A stretch of DNA of 64,000 nucleotides, from NCBI GenBank assembly GCA_018398805.1, contig JAGFBZ010002260.1, positions 744,001 to 808,000 of the forward strand. Reading direction: 5' to 3'. Shown one piece after another: positions 11,230 to 26,615 of this stretch. Source of the stretch: Hirundichthys speculiger. Taxonomy: Eukaryota; Chordata; Actinopteri; Beloniformes; Exocoetidae. The notes below the pieces were generated by a model. It made no database searches, was not told the origin of the DNA, and saw nothing but the letters and a program-made list of their open reading frames with translations. The translations under genes and the position numbers were made by a program. The first letter of the stretch is position 1. Every line of letters begins with the position of its first letter.

Positions 11230-13830
11230 GTAAGAAAGGCTGCCTTTTTCACGATACAAAAACACTATTCACTTGGAGAATTTTCCTTTGAGTGGCACAT
11301 GCTTGACACCTTTATTCTGTCAAGCAAAGAAACTACTTGCCGCTCTTAGAAGAAAAAAAAAGCCACAGATTAGACTCCACAGAAGGGAGCTCTTAAACTG
11401 AACAGGGAGGACTTCTGCAGAGAGCATTAATCCTTGAGCATTATAAACACATGAACAGCAGCGTGCAATATCCAGAGATACTGTAGCTGAACTCGGCGTG
11501 ACCCATGGAAAGTCAACAGCACTCTGTCAGGTCTGAACCTGCACAGCTCGCTGAGACGGGGGAGGAGGCTGGTTCGGGAGAGGAGCCTCCAGCAAGTGCT
11601 GACTGGATTTCAAACCTGGCTGCACGCTTGCATGCGACTGCATGTTACTCATCCGATCTTTCTTTTTTCTTTTTTTTTTTCCTAAACCCACATGAAGCCC
11701 CAGCATTTTCTGCCCTCCCTCCATTTGTGCAAAGGCAGTCTTACGACAGGAAGTGTGTGTTTTTTTGTCTTGGTCTGCTGTAGTTCTTGTTCCAGGTTTC
11801 CTGTCCAACATGTTTTCTCTGTCCACTGGTTTCTCTCTGTCAATGAGTCTGTGTGATGTTCAGTTCCTGCTTCTTTATAGAAGAAACCCAGTAATGCACA
11901 ATTATACAGTAAGAAACGGCAAGGCACCATTATATGTATGAGGCTCAACACTGACAGAGCCATCTATGTTCTTCAATATTTAAGCGATGTAGCAAGGTCA
12001 TTTATTCACAATGCCTGGTGGAGTTTCTCAAAAACGTACAACCTGTTGCAGTGAGATCACACTATTTCTGTGTACTTTCATTCCTTTTGGCTCCACAGAA
12101 AGATGGACAAAATGGATAAAAAGGGCCAGTTTTGGCACTTAAACATACTCGGACTCCCTTGCTACCTGACAGAGACCCTTTCCCCTGGCCCGCCGGTCAT
12201 TCCTTTTGTTTTGTGTCATAGTCGCCGTGCGGTTTGCAGCTGCGCTGGTTGACAGAACAATACCAATCTTCACGTTCCACCTTCGAGCTCTGCGATTTAT
12301 TGGGCATTTTCTCTTCTCTGAACCAGTTCCTGAACGTTACGTAGAGCTTGAGTAACTCTTCTTTTACGCTGCTGGACGGGTCCGCTGTGGCGGGTGTACG
12401 CTCTGTGCTCGAGATTAAAGTCGTCTCCTCCACGCTTTACTTCTGCTCAGTCGTGTTTGTGTGGCCTGCTGAACACGCATTATCATGTCATAATTAGCCT
12501 CTTCTGACCTTTTGAGATGGTGTTGTGCAAATCTAAACACAGCTTCTCTGAATTTCACATGTATTTGTTTGAGTGGTTTAAGCGTTAATAGCACAGAGAG
12601 CGGTTACTGAGCCTGCTGACGGATTGACGTCTCTTGTCAACAGATGGATATCTGTTTTATGATAGCGAAGGAAAGCTTCGCTGCGGTTGGCCTCAGGAAC
12701 AAAGCTAGAAAAATAAGCAATCACATTATTACCAAAAATGGAAATTAATAGAAGAGTACGAGTTTTATGTTTGTCTTGACCAATAGCCTTGCTTTTAAAT
12801 GAGATTTCAGACATAAAGCGATCGGATCTGAACGTTTGTGTGTTTTCATTACGGGGTTCAAACAGAGGAAGAGGTGGCGTATGAGCCGGGAGGCGGCTTT
12901 GTGCAGCAGAGCCTGAAAACACTCCTGCCACATGAGCCAAGAGGAACAGCTTGTTATTCCTCATAAAACTGGACAACAGGATGCGAGCGATCCCACAGTG
13001 GGTCAAACACAATAAACTAAAGAGGAAGAAGGACAATATTTGTGTGAGTATGTGAGGGATGCTAGCAGACCCCTGGGCAAAGTGACTCTCTCTTCCTGTC
13101 TCCTTCCTGATCCCCTGCACTCCATCCAGCTGACAATAGACATCCCATCATGCTCGTTTGGATGGTTAATGGCTGTGTTTGTTTATCCTATTGCTGTCGT
13201 CATCTGCACACGTATCCAGCGCTGACAGTCAGCAGGACTTGTCTCCCCTCAGACACATGACGATAATTGAATAACAAAATAAGCATTCTCCTCGTGAATA
13301 TGGGGCTTCAGGGTGGCTGCAGAGGAGACGGAGAGAAGGGGGTTTAACATTGAATCTGTTGCAGAAGGAATGACACGGGTATAGTCCAGAGAAATTTACC
13401 AGCACTGGACTTTTTCTTTCTTTCTCTTTTTCTTTGTGTGTGATTTAGTGTCATCCTCAGGGGGACTGGGATGTAAGCGATTCTGCAATCATAAAAACTT
13501 TAGCAGGGCGGAGCTGAACATCAAATACGCTGCAGGCGGTGGTGGATTTTAGGAGCCTGACACTTGAAAAATCCCCAAACATCCCAATAAGGGATACTGG
13601 AAGAATGATTTTCCCTTTATTTTTGGCAGACACATCATTAAACTCCCCATGAGCAGCAAACATAATTAAAAAGTAGCGATATGTAATGTGTAATGGGACT
13701 GCTAACAACGACATTCAGATGTTATTGTGTCAGTCTTGGTTTTGAACAGCGTCATATGAAAACGGTGTTGTAATTTTCTCACAGGAATTACATGAAATCC
13801 TATATCTCTTTAAGAAATGTTACTCGTAAC
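11230..13830. other. pde4b intron, part 1
   Basis: Begins at the GTAAGA donor of the UCR2 exon. No further exon or RNA gene recognised, and no mobile element with definable ends. Frames at 11505-11783 and 12578-13120 overlap poly-T or low-complexity sequence and show no family motif. Confidence 0.6.
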
Positions 13831-14264
13831 TAGGGCTGTAGCGATACACTAATCTCGCGATACGATACACGATATTCGGCCCACAATACGATATATATAT
13901 CGATATTCATCTTACGATACATTTACATAATTTTCCGAAAGATTTTAAAGAGACAAAGTGATTTTGGTGACATCTTGTGAGTGTTCCAATGACTTTGCTT
14001 GAATTCATTGAACTGAAAGCATCAATCAATTATATGGCTGACGGGCAGCTTGCAAATGCTGGACAAAATGAATAAAAGATTTGTTGAGAAAAAAAGTTTC
14101 ATTTATTTAAACAGTGCAAATTGTTGCTTGCAAGCTTTTAATGGTGGGACACGGGGTTTTTGAAAGAAGCTTAGAATATCAATACCCGCGGCTGAAAAAT
14201 CGATACTCTCTGGGGAAATATTTATCGATATATATCATAGAATCGATAAAATTGCTCAACTCTA
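13831..14264 (+). mobile_element. hAT-type MITE, copy 1
   Basis: Termini TAGGGCTGTAGCGAT and (inverted) TAGAGTTGAGCAAT; flanks CTCGTAAC (13823-13830) and CTATTAAC (14265-14272) agree at 6 of 8 positions, a decayed 8-bp duplication. Subterminal ATCGATAT and CGATAC motifs recur at both ends. No complete frame. Aligned by eye to the inverted copy at 16487-16928 over the whole length, at close to 90% identity. Confidence 0.85.
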
Positions 14265-14380
14265 CTATTAACAGTAGTGGGTTTTAATGGAAGAACATTA
14301 GTTTGATCTGGATTTATATTCTGACCTTTGCTCACAGCTGTGACTTTAACTAGAGAATGAATGAGTCCTTCCACATGAGC

Positions 14381-15735
14381 CAAGGTTATTATAGTTTTGA
14401 AATTTTCTTTAGTTTTTATTTTTATTTAGTTTTCCAGTTTGCTTTTTTATTTCAGTTTAGTTTTAGTTAGTTCAACAAGTAATTTAGTAGTTTTAGTTTA
14501 GTTTTTATTTTGAGGAATTGACTAGTTTCAGTTTAGTTTTTATTTAGTTTTAGTCTTAGTTTTAGTTTTTCTTCTTCTTGCAGTATGCAGCAGTTTATAC
14601 ACCTTTTCGACTTGAAAATTGTGGACATGCGCCCCCTAGTGGCCCAGACATAACTGGAGGGTGCGGTGTTCCACCAACTAACCCAAACACAGCAGCGTGG
14701 AGCATCTGTTACTGATAACACAGACATGTCTTGGATTGATGATGTTAGACAGTGGCCTCCAGTTACAGATGAAGGTAGTTTATTGCTGTTTTTAATGATT
14801 GGTTATGGAAATAGCATGATCTATTCCCATAATCAAACACTAAAAACTGTGGAACGCTGGTTATAACTAACGTCAACAAGCCATAAAGATTATGCTACTG
14901 TAATGTTAACGCGAGTGGTAAATTAGGCTATGTGTTAATGTTATATTTAATTTATTTTATCATTCTCCTAAGTCATTCATTCATTAATTTATTCATTCAT
15001 TTATAGGCTTGTGCTAGTACCGAGGGCTACAGTAGCCTCATACTGCTGTTCTTTCGGCCAGAATCGTCCGGGACTCTCAGCGAGACTATGAGTAGTACGA
15101 GACTGAATGTTAACGAAAACTTACCCGGCTGTATTCATTTGGAACAAAGTCCTTTCTGTTGATATTTTTCACCCACGTCTTCCTAACTTCTTGTTCTGCA
15201 AACAAGGCAGTCTTCGTGCATACTTTCTTCTTCTTCTTCATTGTCGAATTTTCACACCATTGTTGGCACAGTTTATGACGGAACATGTATTCCCACTCGA
15301 CTGACTCGACATTATAAAAATATATATTTGTAGAAAGAGAAAAACACTGGTTAATCTGCGAGCCGGTGAAAGTGTCGCTCTGTAGCACAACCCCGCAATG
15401 GCGGTCGGGGTACTTCCGGGGGGCTGGCCCGAAAAGGTCTATATCCGCTATGCTGCCCCCTCTCTGGAGGGAGGGTATCATAGCGGCTGCTGCAGGACAG
15501 GCAGTAATCTCTATGGCAGTAATCGAGGGAGAAAACGAAACGACAACGAAAACGAAGCTGAATTTATCTACAATTCAGTTTAGTTTTAGTTAGTTTTACA
15601 ACCTTCATTGTAGTTTTTATTTAGTTTTCGTTTTTTTTTTAATTGTAGTTTTTATTTTTATTTCAGTTAACTGAAATATTTTTTCATTGCTAGTTTTAGT
15701 TTTAGTCTTAGTTTTCGTTAACTATAATAACCCTG
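14381..15735. mobile_element. 1,355-bp non-autonomous hAT element
   Basis: Left end CAAGGTTATTATAGTT and right end AACTATAATAACCCTG are inverted, flanked by a perfect 8-bp duplication ACATGAGC (14373-14380 and 15736-15743), diagnostic of hAT insertion. About 150-200 bp at each end are made of TTAGTTTTTATTT / AGTTTTAGT iterations, likely transposase-binding subterminal repeats. The middle (14580-15560) is less AT-rich and holds short frames only; one at 14666-14866 contains MSWIDDVRQWPPVTD, a short motif I associate with other transposon-borne proteins, which hints at captured sequence but is not firm. Confidence 0.85.
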
Positions 15736-16486
15736 ACATGAGCATCTGTGTCTAAGAAGCCCTCCATGTCACATATTAGCTAACGGCGTCTGCTTGTGTT
15801 CGTGTGCATGTGTAGCCGTGCGTCTGTAGTCTGGGGTAATCCCACACGTATCTTGGTTATCCCGGCCTGTGCCTTGTTTTTACAGTAAACGGAAACGTGA
15901 CACGGCTGCAGCCCCTCTGCTGTGTGAGCCGCTGCCCTCAACCCGGTTTTCTTTGCAGGAATGCGACAGTGACTTAATGTCGCCCTTTTAGATCCGCTGT
16001 ATTCAGGATGGAATAACTGTAATTCAAGCTCTGGCCAGAGTATGAAACATGAGCACGAGATGCAGGGCGCCGCTGCACCTCCAAGGTGAAGCGGGGGGGC
16101 CTCCACCGCCGTTGAGGGACTGGCGCTACGTGACCGTCCTGTTTATGTATGGTTGACTTAGATGGGTCACGGCGTGTTGTGTGTTGGGATGTTCTGCTTT
16201 GTTAAGCCCGTGGAGCTGCTGCTACGTGAAAGGGTAAAGGTACTGTTTAAGTAAAGCACCCAGTCCTGTCAGTAGCTGAAATAAAAGGGATACAGGCAAC
16301 ATTTATCCACAGTTATTTGATTGATCAACTCTTGTGGTTTCAGCTTTTAAAAGGGGAGCATTAGCATTAGCAGAAGATTTTTTTTTTTTCTGATGAATTA
16401 ATGTACTAATCACCGAGTCATTGACTTTACTCACCAGCTGATTTAATTGAATTGAGTAATGCCACTGACGTCAATAATACTCTGAC

Positions 16487-16928
16487 TAGAGCTGAGCGAT
16501 TTTATCGATTCTGCGATATATATCGATATTTTATCGAGTATCGATTTTTCAGCCACGGGTATCGATATTCTAAGCTTCTTCCAAACCCCCCGTGTCCCAC
16601 CTTTAAAAGCTTGCAAGCAACAATTTGCACTGTTTAAATCAATTAAGCTATTTTTCTCAACAAATCTTTTATTCATTTTGTCCAGCATTTGCAAGCTGCC
16701 TGTCAGCCATATAATGTGTAATTGATGCTTTCAGTTCAATAAATTCAAACAAAGTCATTAGAACACTCACAAGATGTCATCAAAATCACTTTGTCCCTTT
16801 AAAATCTTTTGGAAAATTTTGTATATGTATTGTAAGATGAATATCGATTATTTATATATATATATATATATCGTATCGTGAGCCAAGTATCATGTATCGT
16901 ATTAGATTAGTGTATCGCTACAGCCCTA
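16487..16928 (-). mobile_element. hAT-type MITE, copy 2, inverted relative to copy 1
   Basis: Begins TAGAGCTGAGCGATTTTATC and ends CGCTACAGCCCTA, flanked by a perfect 8-bp duplication ACTCTGAC (16479-16486 and 16929-16936). It is the reverse complement of copy 1 along its whole length, with an expanded (AT)n tract near 16855-16872. The perfect duplication shows it inserted on its own and more recently than copy 1, or has decayed less. Confidence 0.9.
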
Positions 16929-16936
16929 ACTCTGAC

Positions 16937-17970
16937 CGTCTAAAGGTAAATCATATTTTTGAATGATATGTTAGGACTAATAAGTCATTATAAAGAGTCA
17001 TTATGGAAGGCTATTGTTGCAGGCAGGAAAGACCTCCAGTACAGGTTGCTGTTGCAACAGAGCTGAAGAGGCCTCTGGCTGAAGCCTCGGCGTTATTTAA
17101 CCGTGCTGTGAAGAGCATCTACAGTCATGTCCCTCGTGTTGTGAATCAGCTTAATAGACGGCGTGTAACAAATCCAGCAAGTCCAAATCCAAATTCCCTC
17201 AACAGCTCACAAAAGCAGCTGTTTTTTCTGCATTACAATTACTCTATTCCAAATGAAAGTGTCTCCTGATAAAAAAAAATATATATATATCAACAAGTTA
17301 AGAAAGAGATTTGATTAGAAACCACCACAAGAGAAAACATTTTTCCCATTTAAAGTGTAATTTCGAGCGTGAATCGGCAGCAACTGCATGCAGCAGCTGG
17401 CCTGCAAACTAAATCAACTGAGTCCTGTTTTTGAACGCATCATGTATGGAAACTGTTGCTGAAAACTTTCTGCCATCCGGAGTCAAAGTGCCAAGTTGGT
17501 CACCTTTTTTTTTATTTATTTTTTTGCCTTCTTGGGAAAAATGCTCACGCTTTTCCTTCGTGTGAACTCCACTGGTCGTCAGACAGAGAAGGAAGCGCTC
17601 TTCTCATTAAAATGACCAGTGAGACGTGGACTGGATCAGCAGAGCTGCGACTGGCAGCTGCAGCAGAGAGAACACAGCCAGCGAGAGGAGCAGTGAGACT
17701 GAGAGGCGTGTCCACCCCCAGGAGGGAGTGTGTATGAAGCACAGCGCACACACACACACACACACAATCACACTCAGTCATTGCGCCGCATACACGGGCT
17801 GTGAGGTAAAGCCTAGTCAGACTTCACAGCCCAAAGTGAGTCACTGGAGCTGTGGCGTTTCCCAGCGTCAGTGTGCTCAGACGCCGTCCTTCTCCCTCCT
17901 GCCGTAGTCAGACTGAGACTCTTTGACGGACAGAAGCCCCGCTGTGCTCCACAGTCCTCACGCAGAAATA
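16937..17970. promoter_or_regulatory. Region upstream of the 17971 first exon; candidate promoter/5'UTR
   Basis: Contains an (AC)n tract at 17747-17766 and a purine/CAG-rich stretch (17626-17730). The last 100 bp before the ATG are moderately GC-rich, with no TATA box seen. If the exon at 17971 is used, its transcription start must lie here; this is inference only. Confidence 0.3.
17747..17766. repeat. (CA)n microsatellite
   Basis: Ten CA units between GCG and ATCACAC. Confidence 0.9.
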
Positions 17971-18033
17971 ATGGGTGCCTGCTGCTTTGAGAGAAATGAC
18001 AAGAAGATAGGGAAACTAAACTTTTGGAAGAAG
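17971..18033 (+). CDS. pde4b: Candidate novel pde4b super-short first exon (MGACC N-terminus)
   Basis: An ATG in strong context (AATAATGG, A at -3 and G at +4) opens 21 codons starting MGACCFERNDKK and ending LNFWKK, directly followed by a consensus donor AAG|GTGAGT (18034). It ends in phase 0, exactly what the downstream acceptor at 23526 needs, so the product would run [15 protein letters not shown]. This mirrors the known super-short forms PDE4A1, PDE4B5 and PDE4D6, which all splice a tiny first exon onto FKRMLNREL. The adjacent Cys4-Cys5 and Gly2 suggest lipid modification (palmitoylation; Phe6 argues against a classic myristoylation site), and the basic/Trp end recalls the membrane-anchoring Trp pair of PDE4A1. 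I know no named isoform with this start. Full product would be about 532 residues. It could be a chance ORF beside a cryptic donor. Confidence 0.5.
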
Positions 18034-21000
18034 GTGAGTGTTGTTGTTTGTTGCTGCTGTTTAGTTTGTGGATCCTGAAAGAACGTGGACGTATGAGTTT
18101 CTCTTTCTCGTGACTTTGAAGGGTTTTTTTTTCTTTCTTGCGTCGTTTTAAATTAAGTTTTGCTTCTTTTTAAACTCAAGATGTTTCCTGAACCCCTTTA
18201 TGTCCCCTGATCCTTTACCAGTGTTTCAGTGTTTCTCTTTGTGGGACTTTTGAACGTGTCTCGATTGATGTGGATGGTTAATGCTCGAGCGTTTTTAAGC
18301 ATGTTGGAAATCTTTACTGCTGCTGCAGCGATGATTAATTTCCATAATTTCTGTATGTTTCGTGCAGTTTTATTTTTGTTTTCTGCTTATCGATTTCTGT
18401 GCACATTTTCAGAGCTCCAAATGTTCTCAGAGAAGCAGCCTTTGCACTCTGCATCTCAAAAGCTTTGTGCATCCTTTCACTTGTTGCTGAATTTAGACGT
18501 GCACGGGCTGTAAAGCTGGAGTGCAAAGATTGCGGCTACAGTGTGTCACAGATTGTCTTCACTGTAACTTAGGGGATTCAGCTGGATGTTTTTATACCCA
18601 AAGAACAATGCATGGATGTCTTTATCTTTATTATGAGGGTACAGAGATGAATGAAAGCTGTGGTCATTCCATATAAATAAGGGTTGATACCACTTGTCCG
18701 TCTCGGTATCTTTTCTTGTTAAGGGACTTATAGGTGAAAATATTGAGAGGAACTGTGTACTGTTTGATGATTTAAAAATAAGGCAAGTGAAACTAAAGAA
18801 ATCTGAAAAAAAGTGCTCGTGTTTTTGTTTCTAATGTCTAACCGGAGCGAAAGTTTCAGTGAAAACTGAAAGGAGCATGCTGATTAGGCGGTGGATGTAA
18901 GCGTGGAAACAAAGCCTGGAGACAGCCTTTCTGTTTCTGACAGGGCTGCACTCTGGTCGCGCCGCTTGGAAGGGAGATATAAATCCCGGACAGAATCTGT
19001 GGATGAGATTTTCGCTGCTCTTTGAAAGCCACTTCTTCGTAAAACACCTCCAGTGTGGTGTTTTATGAATGGATAATTCTGCTGTTCAGAGCAGCATCTG
19101 TCTCCACGGAGGCCTCGGTCAGCAGGAGGGACGGGAAAGCATCTATCTGCTCAGTAATGCCTCTCCCTCCGTTTCTGTACAGTACGGGTCCAAAACTCAT
19201 GAATCCACGCTGCTGCCTCATACAGAGCATGAGTGAGTGAGTCAGAGGAAGTGAGGGGTAGTTTGGTTCTCAGATGTCTGTACCTCTACCAAGTATACAC
19301 GCATTTCATACGTAAGAAGGTTCCCCTGATCTTTACAGAATTATGTCAGTGCCGTCCCTGCAATAAGGCCAATGTTACCAATTTGCGTCACACGTTAAAG
19401 TGAAGGGGAAATAAACAACTCGCTGCATAAATGACGCCCAAGAAGAAAACAAATGGAACGATTAGTGAATGTTTAGGACAGACCAAGTCATGGAAGTATA
19501 TATTTCCTAATGCAGGGATCTTCTAAAGGAATGGTTAGTTAAAAAAAAAAGAAAAAGAAATGCTCATGGAAAGACTTTATCTCCTCAGTGTGTCTCTTCC
19601 AAACTTTAACACCCTGATTTGTACACTTCTAAAGCAACATTTGTCTGCCTGTTTCCAAATCTGATGCAAAATATTTGAGCAGTCATCCGTGAGTTGTACA
19701 GTCCCTTGAACGAGCGCAGTGCACCCACTAGTGGTTCTGAGAGACAAACTCATCTGGTAAAACCAGCCGTCTCAACCGAGGGAACGTGGAGGGAAAGGTC
19801 TCCAATGTGAAATCCAGGCCTGACTCAATGTTTTTTTTTTTATGCATTTTCAACAAGATGCTGTAGTGGATTTAGGAATGGCCAGTGATTAAAGCACTCG
19901 TCCAAACAATGCCTTTTATTTCAGGTTTATAATGAGTTTAATCATCGCCAGCAGAACACAGGAATCAGCAGAATCAGAAAAAAAAAATGCAGAAAAGCTA
20001 TAAAATACCACGGTAGAAACTCTGTGTGCTTTGAGTGAGTGCATAAGCTCGGTCTCGTGTCGGAGGGAGTCTCCGTGTCTGCCTTCCTGCCTGCCTACCT
20101 GTCCGCCTGGCTGCCCTGCACACTGAGCTGTCTGATGAGATCACATCCAAACGGAGGAGCTCGGCTTCATGTGTTCCCCTCCCGGGCTGAAATGCCACGG
20201 ACTTCATTCACCTTCCCTGCCTCCGTCTCTGCTGAATCAAGCCCGTGTGCAGAAAACTGAAAGAGAGGGGCTAGAATGGAGGAACGTGAGAGCGAAGGGG
20301 TGGGGAGGGGGGGGGATGAAAGCAGATGAATGACGGATTAAAAAGCAAAGAGCGGACGGGATTGAAACTGTGGGTGATACTTAATGATGAAGATGGAGGT
20401 GAATTTTTTCCTCCTGTGTCATCGGTGTCAGTTGGAGATGAAGAGGCTTCTTCTCTGCTCCTCAATGAACTAAATCAATCACATGCTGGCAGTAATGTTA
20501 GAGCCTGTATGAAGGATGCATGTGACATGTTAGTGTCAACTGTACTTAACTGTAGCTAATAGCGCTTGAAGGCTACCCTTGTGTGTCTCTCTCTGTGTGT
20601 ACAGCAGGAATATTTGCAGCCTCGAGGGAAGCACAGCCCTTACTGCAAAGAGAAATCTCCCACCGTTATTTCTGGTTTCCTTATGTATTATGCAGTGAGC
20701 TATTATATAAAGAGCTGCCTCCTCTTTTTTTTTTTTTTTTTTTTTTTGGTTCTTGGTTCCTACCGCCCTGCATCTGGTTTCCTCCCTTCAGTGGGAGGAT
20801 AATCCAGAATCCTCTTGGGAAAGCTTTGATCTTCTTCGCGTCTTCCCGACATGCACGCACGCTATCGGACGTCTCGAGGGGGAACTTTTACAGCTTTCGA
20901 TGGATCGGTACCTACGCGGCAGAAGCTGTGGTCTCTCTTTAGCGAAGCACTCCAGCCATCCTCGAGAGCTCCGCAAATAAGCGCCTTGACGAAATCGACA

Positions 21001-22656
21001 AAACCACAAACACACATCTTGAAAATTGATCAGCCGTGCTGATGTAACCACGTATTTCAGTCAGGTGGCCCCGGCCTTGTACGCTGCAGCCCATTGATCC
21101 TGCCTGCCAGACAGAGAGAGATTGATGACTGTGTTGGCAAGTGGCAGGCGGGAGAGAAATTGACGTATAAGTGGTAGAGAGTGAAGGATGGACTTAGCGG
21201 ATGGAGGGAATTTGGAGGTGGGGAGGCGATCTACAGCGGATGCGAGCAGAGGCGATGTGTGTGGTGCATCCTCGTGACAGCTTAGCAGCTGTAGCACATG
21301 TCTGCATGGAGAGGTAGAGGGAAAACCTCTCCTCTCCTCTCCTCTCCTCTCCTTTCCTTTTTAAAAGAGCCTTACACTTGCCGCCTAATGCTGTTGCCAT
21401 GGCGTTGGGATGTTCTGCTAATTGGCATACACACACTCATAGGCAGACAGATCTGGTGGGCTGATGTCCCCTAAATTAGGGAAGGATGCAATTATCCACC
21501 ATCTCTTTTTCTCATTTTTGTCACCTTCTCTGACCGTCTTCCTCGCTTCGCTCGTTAAAAATAGCCATCCACAGACACCCTGTAGCATCAAATATTGTTA
21601 CGGGATGCAGAGAGCGAACAGGCTTATGAGGTCTCCACAATGGCTGCGGCACTCGGTTGTCAGAAGACGCGGGGGGGGGGAGAAGAGCGTGTGATTATAG
21701 AGATAATGGAGATAAAAATAAAGTAAATGCACACTCACATTCCTCAGAACGTGCCATTGTCAGCCATCATTGTGTTAGCGGAGAGAGGAGGTGGTGTTTT
21801 ACAGCTCAATGACATTCCTTCACAATGGCTGACTTCGTAAAAATCACTCGAATAGGGAATTACAGGGGCTGGAAATTAAAGAGGATGAAAATTATCTGGA
21901 AGAAATAAAAGGGGGGGAGCTCTGAAATTCAAGTGTGAATGTGCTTCAGCGTGTCACATATACACCAATCCTAAGGTGTAATTAGGGTTCCCTCCTTCTC
22001 CCCATTTCTGTCAAATCATGTGTCCTGACTACAGTGTGTTGCTGGGGCTCGCAGAATATACCGGGGAAACGACAGACAGGGCTGGGAAAGAAGGGGGGGG
22101 GACACGGAGAGAGAGAGAGAGAGAGAGATGGGGAAGGAGGAGGAGTGAGAGCTACAGCAGAGCAGCGAAGCGAGACAAATTCAGTGGAGGAACCCCCCCT
22201 CCAGTCAGATGAACATCGCTCCCCTCCTCCTCCTCCTCCACCTCCTCCAGCCTCCATCGCTGTGTTTTTCCCCTCCTCCCATCCTGACTTCCTCTCCATT
22301 ATTCATCAGCGCTCTGAGAGTCCCCAGCTCACGGCTCCAGCGGACCCGTCGTGCCTCCCGGATCTCCTGGCCTGGCTGCAGCGCTCCATTCCATTCCCCG
22401 CGTCCATCCGTCCATCCATCTATCCATCCCTCCGTCTACAAGCATGGAGACACAAAGCTGGCCTTTCTCTGCCGCTGAAACGGAGTGTGAGCCGTCATCG
22501 AGCTGCTCTCTTTGCTGCTGAGAAGAGAAACATAAAAAAAAGGAGAGAGGAGTGATTTTTTTTTTTGGGTGCTGAAAGAATCCCATTCGTCTTCCTTTAT
22601 TCTTTCCGTTGGATTACAGTTCTGGCTTTGAGTAGAACGACACAACGGGGTCCAAA
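18034..22656. other. pde4b intron, part 2
   Basis: No other exon recognised. Holds a (CTCTC)n tract at 21326-21354, a (GA)n tract near 22103-22129 and poly-T at 20727-20748. The interval 21460-21960 has AT-rich blocks with GATAATGGAGATAAAAATAA and repeated TAATTA/ATTAGGG cores that look like vertebrate conserved non-coding sequence, but conservation cannot be judged from one sequence. The 600 bp before 22657 are rich in GAG/CTC triplets and probably contain the promoter and 5'UTR of the PDE4B5-like start. Confidence 0.5.
21326..21354. repeat. (CTCTC)n pentanucleotide repeat
   Basis: Five to six tandem CCTCT units. Confidence 0.85.
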
Positions 22657-22704
22657 ATGCCTGAAGCCAATTACCTGCTGTCGGTGTCTTGGGGTTACAT
22701 TAAG
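22657..22704 (+). CDS. pde4b: pde4b super-short first coding exon (PDE4B5/PDE4D6 type)
   Basis: Sixteen codons, MPEANYLLSVSWGYIK, followed by a GTGTGT donor at 22705, ending in phase 0. This is the isoform-specific N-terminus that, from memory, mammalian PDE4B5 and PDE4D6 share exactly. The ATG has A at -3. It joins FKRMLNREL at 23527 over an 822-nt intron, giving a product of about 527 residues that lacks UCR1 and the first half of UCR2. Known biology: super-short forms are mainly neural and not activated by PKA. The upstream stop-rich, GA-rich sequence is the presumed 5'UTR. Complete identity of this exon between fish and mammals, and between two paralogues, implies it existed before PDE4B and PDE4D separated. 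Confidence 0.93.
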
Positions 22705-26331
<3,627 letters not shown>

Positions 26332-26615
26332 ACAAACAGAACGAGGTGGAGATCCCGTCGCCAACGTCCAAGACACGAGAGAAGAAGAAGCAGCAGAAGC
26401 AGCAGCTGATGACGCAGATCAGCGGGGTCAAAAAGGTTTCCCATGGGCCTTCGCTCTCCAGTAGCAGCATATCCCGCTTCGGCGTGAAGACTGACAAGGA
26501 GGAGCTGTTGTCCAAAGAGCTGGAGGACCTGAACAAGTGGGGCCTGAACATCTTCACCGTTTCAGAGTACTCCCACAACCGACCTCTCACCTGCATCATG
26601 TATGCCATCTTCCAG
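26332..26615 (+). CDS. pde4b: pde4b linker region and start of catalytic domain
   Basis: A 284-nt exon, phase 1 in and phase 0 out, between TTCCTTCACAG and CAG|GTATGG. It starts [12 protein letters not shown], then a Lys/Gln-rich linker ([10 protein letters not shown]), then [12 protein letters not shown] and SISRFGVKT, the linker region (LR2) between UCR2 and catalytic unit. The rest, [13 protein letters not shown] to CIMYAIFQ, is the first part of the PDE catalytic fold. [23 protein letters not shown] fits PDE4B much better than PDE4D. From memory, mammalian PDE4 genes split this stretch into two exons just before ELED; no intron is present here. Confidence 0.96.

Noticed and set aside
12578..13120. 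180-codon minus-strand frame in the pde4b intron
   Set aside because: No domain, no matching antisense splice structure; treated as a chance frame.
22034..22555. 173-codon + frame with RERERERD and poly-Pro runs
   Set aside because: Composed of GA and CTC microsatellite sequence; most likely 5'UTR/promoter of the PDE4B5-like exon.
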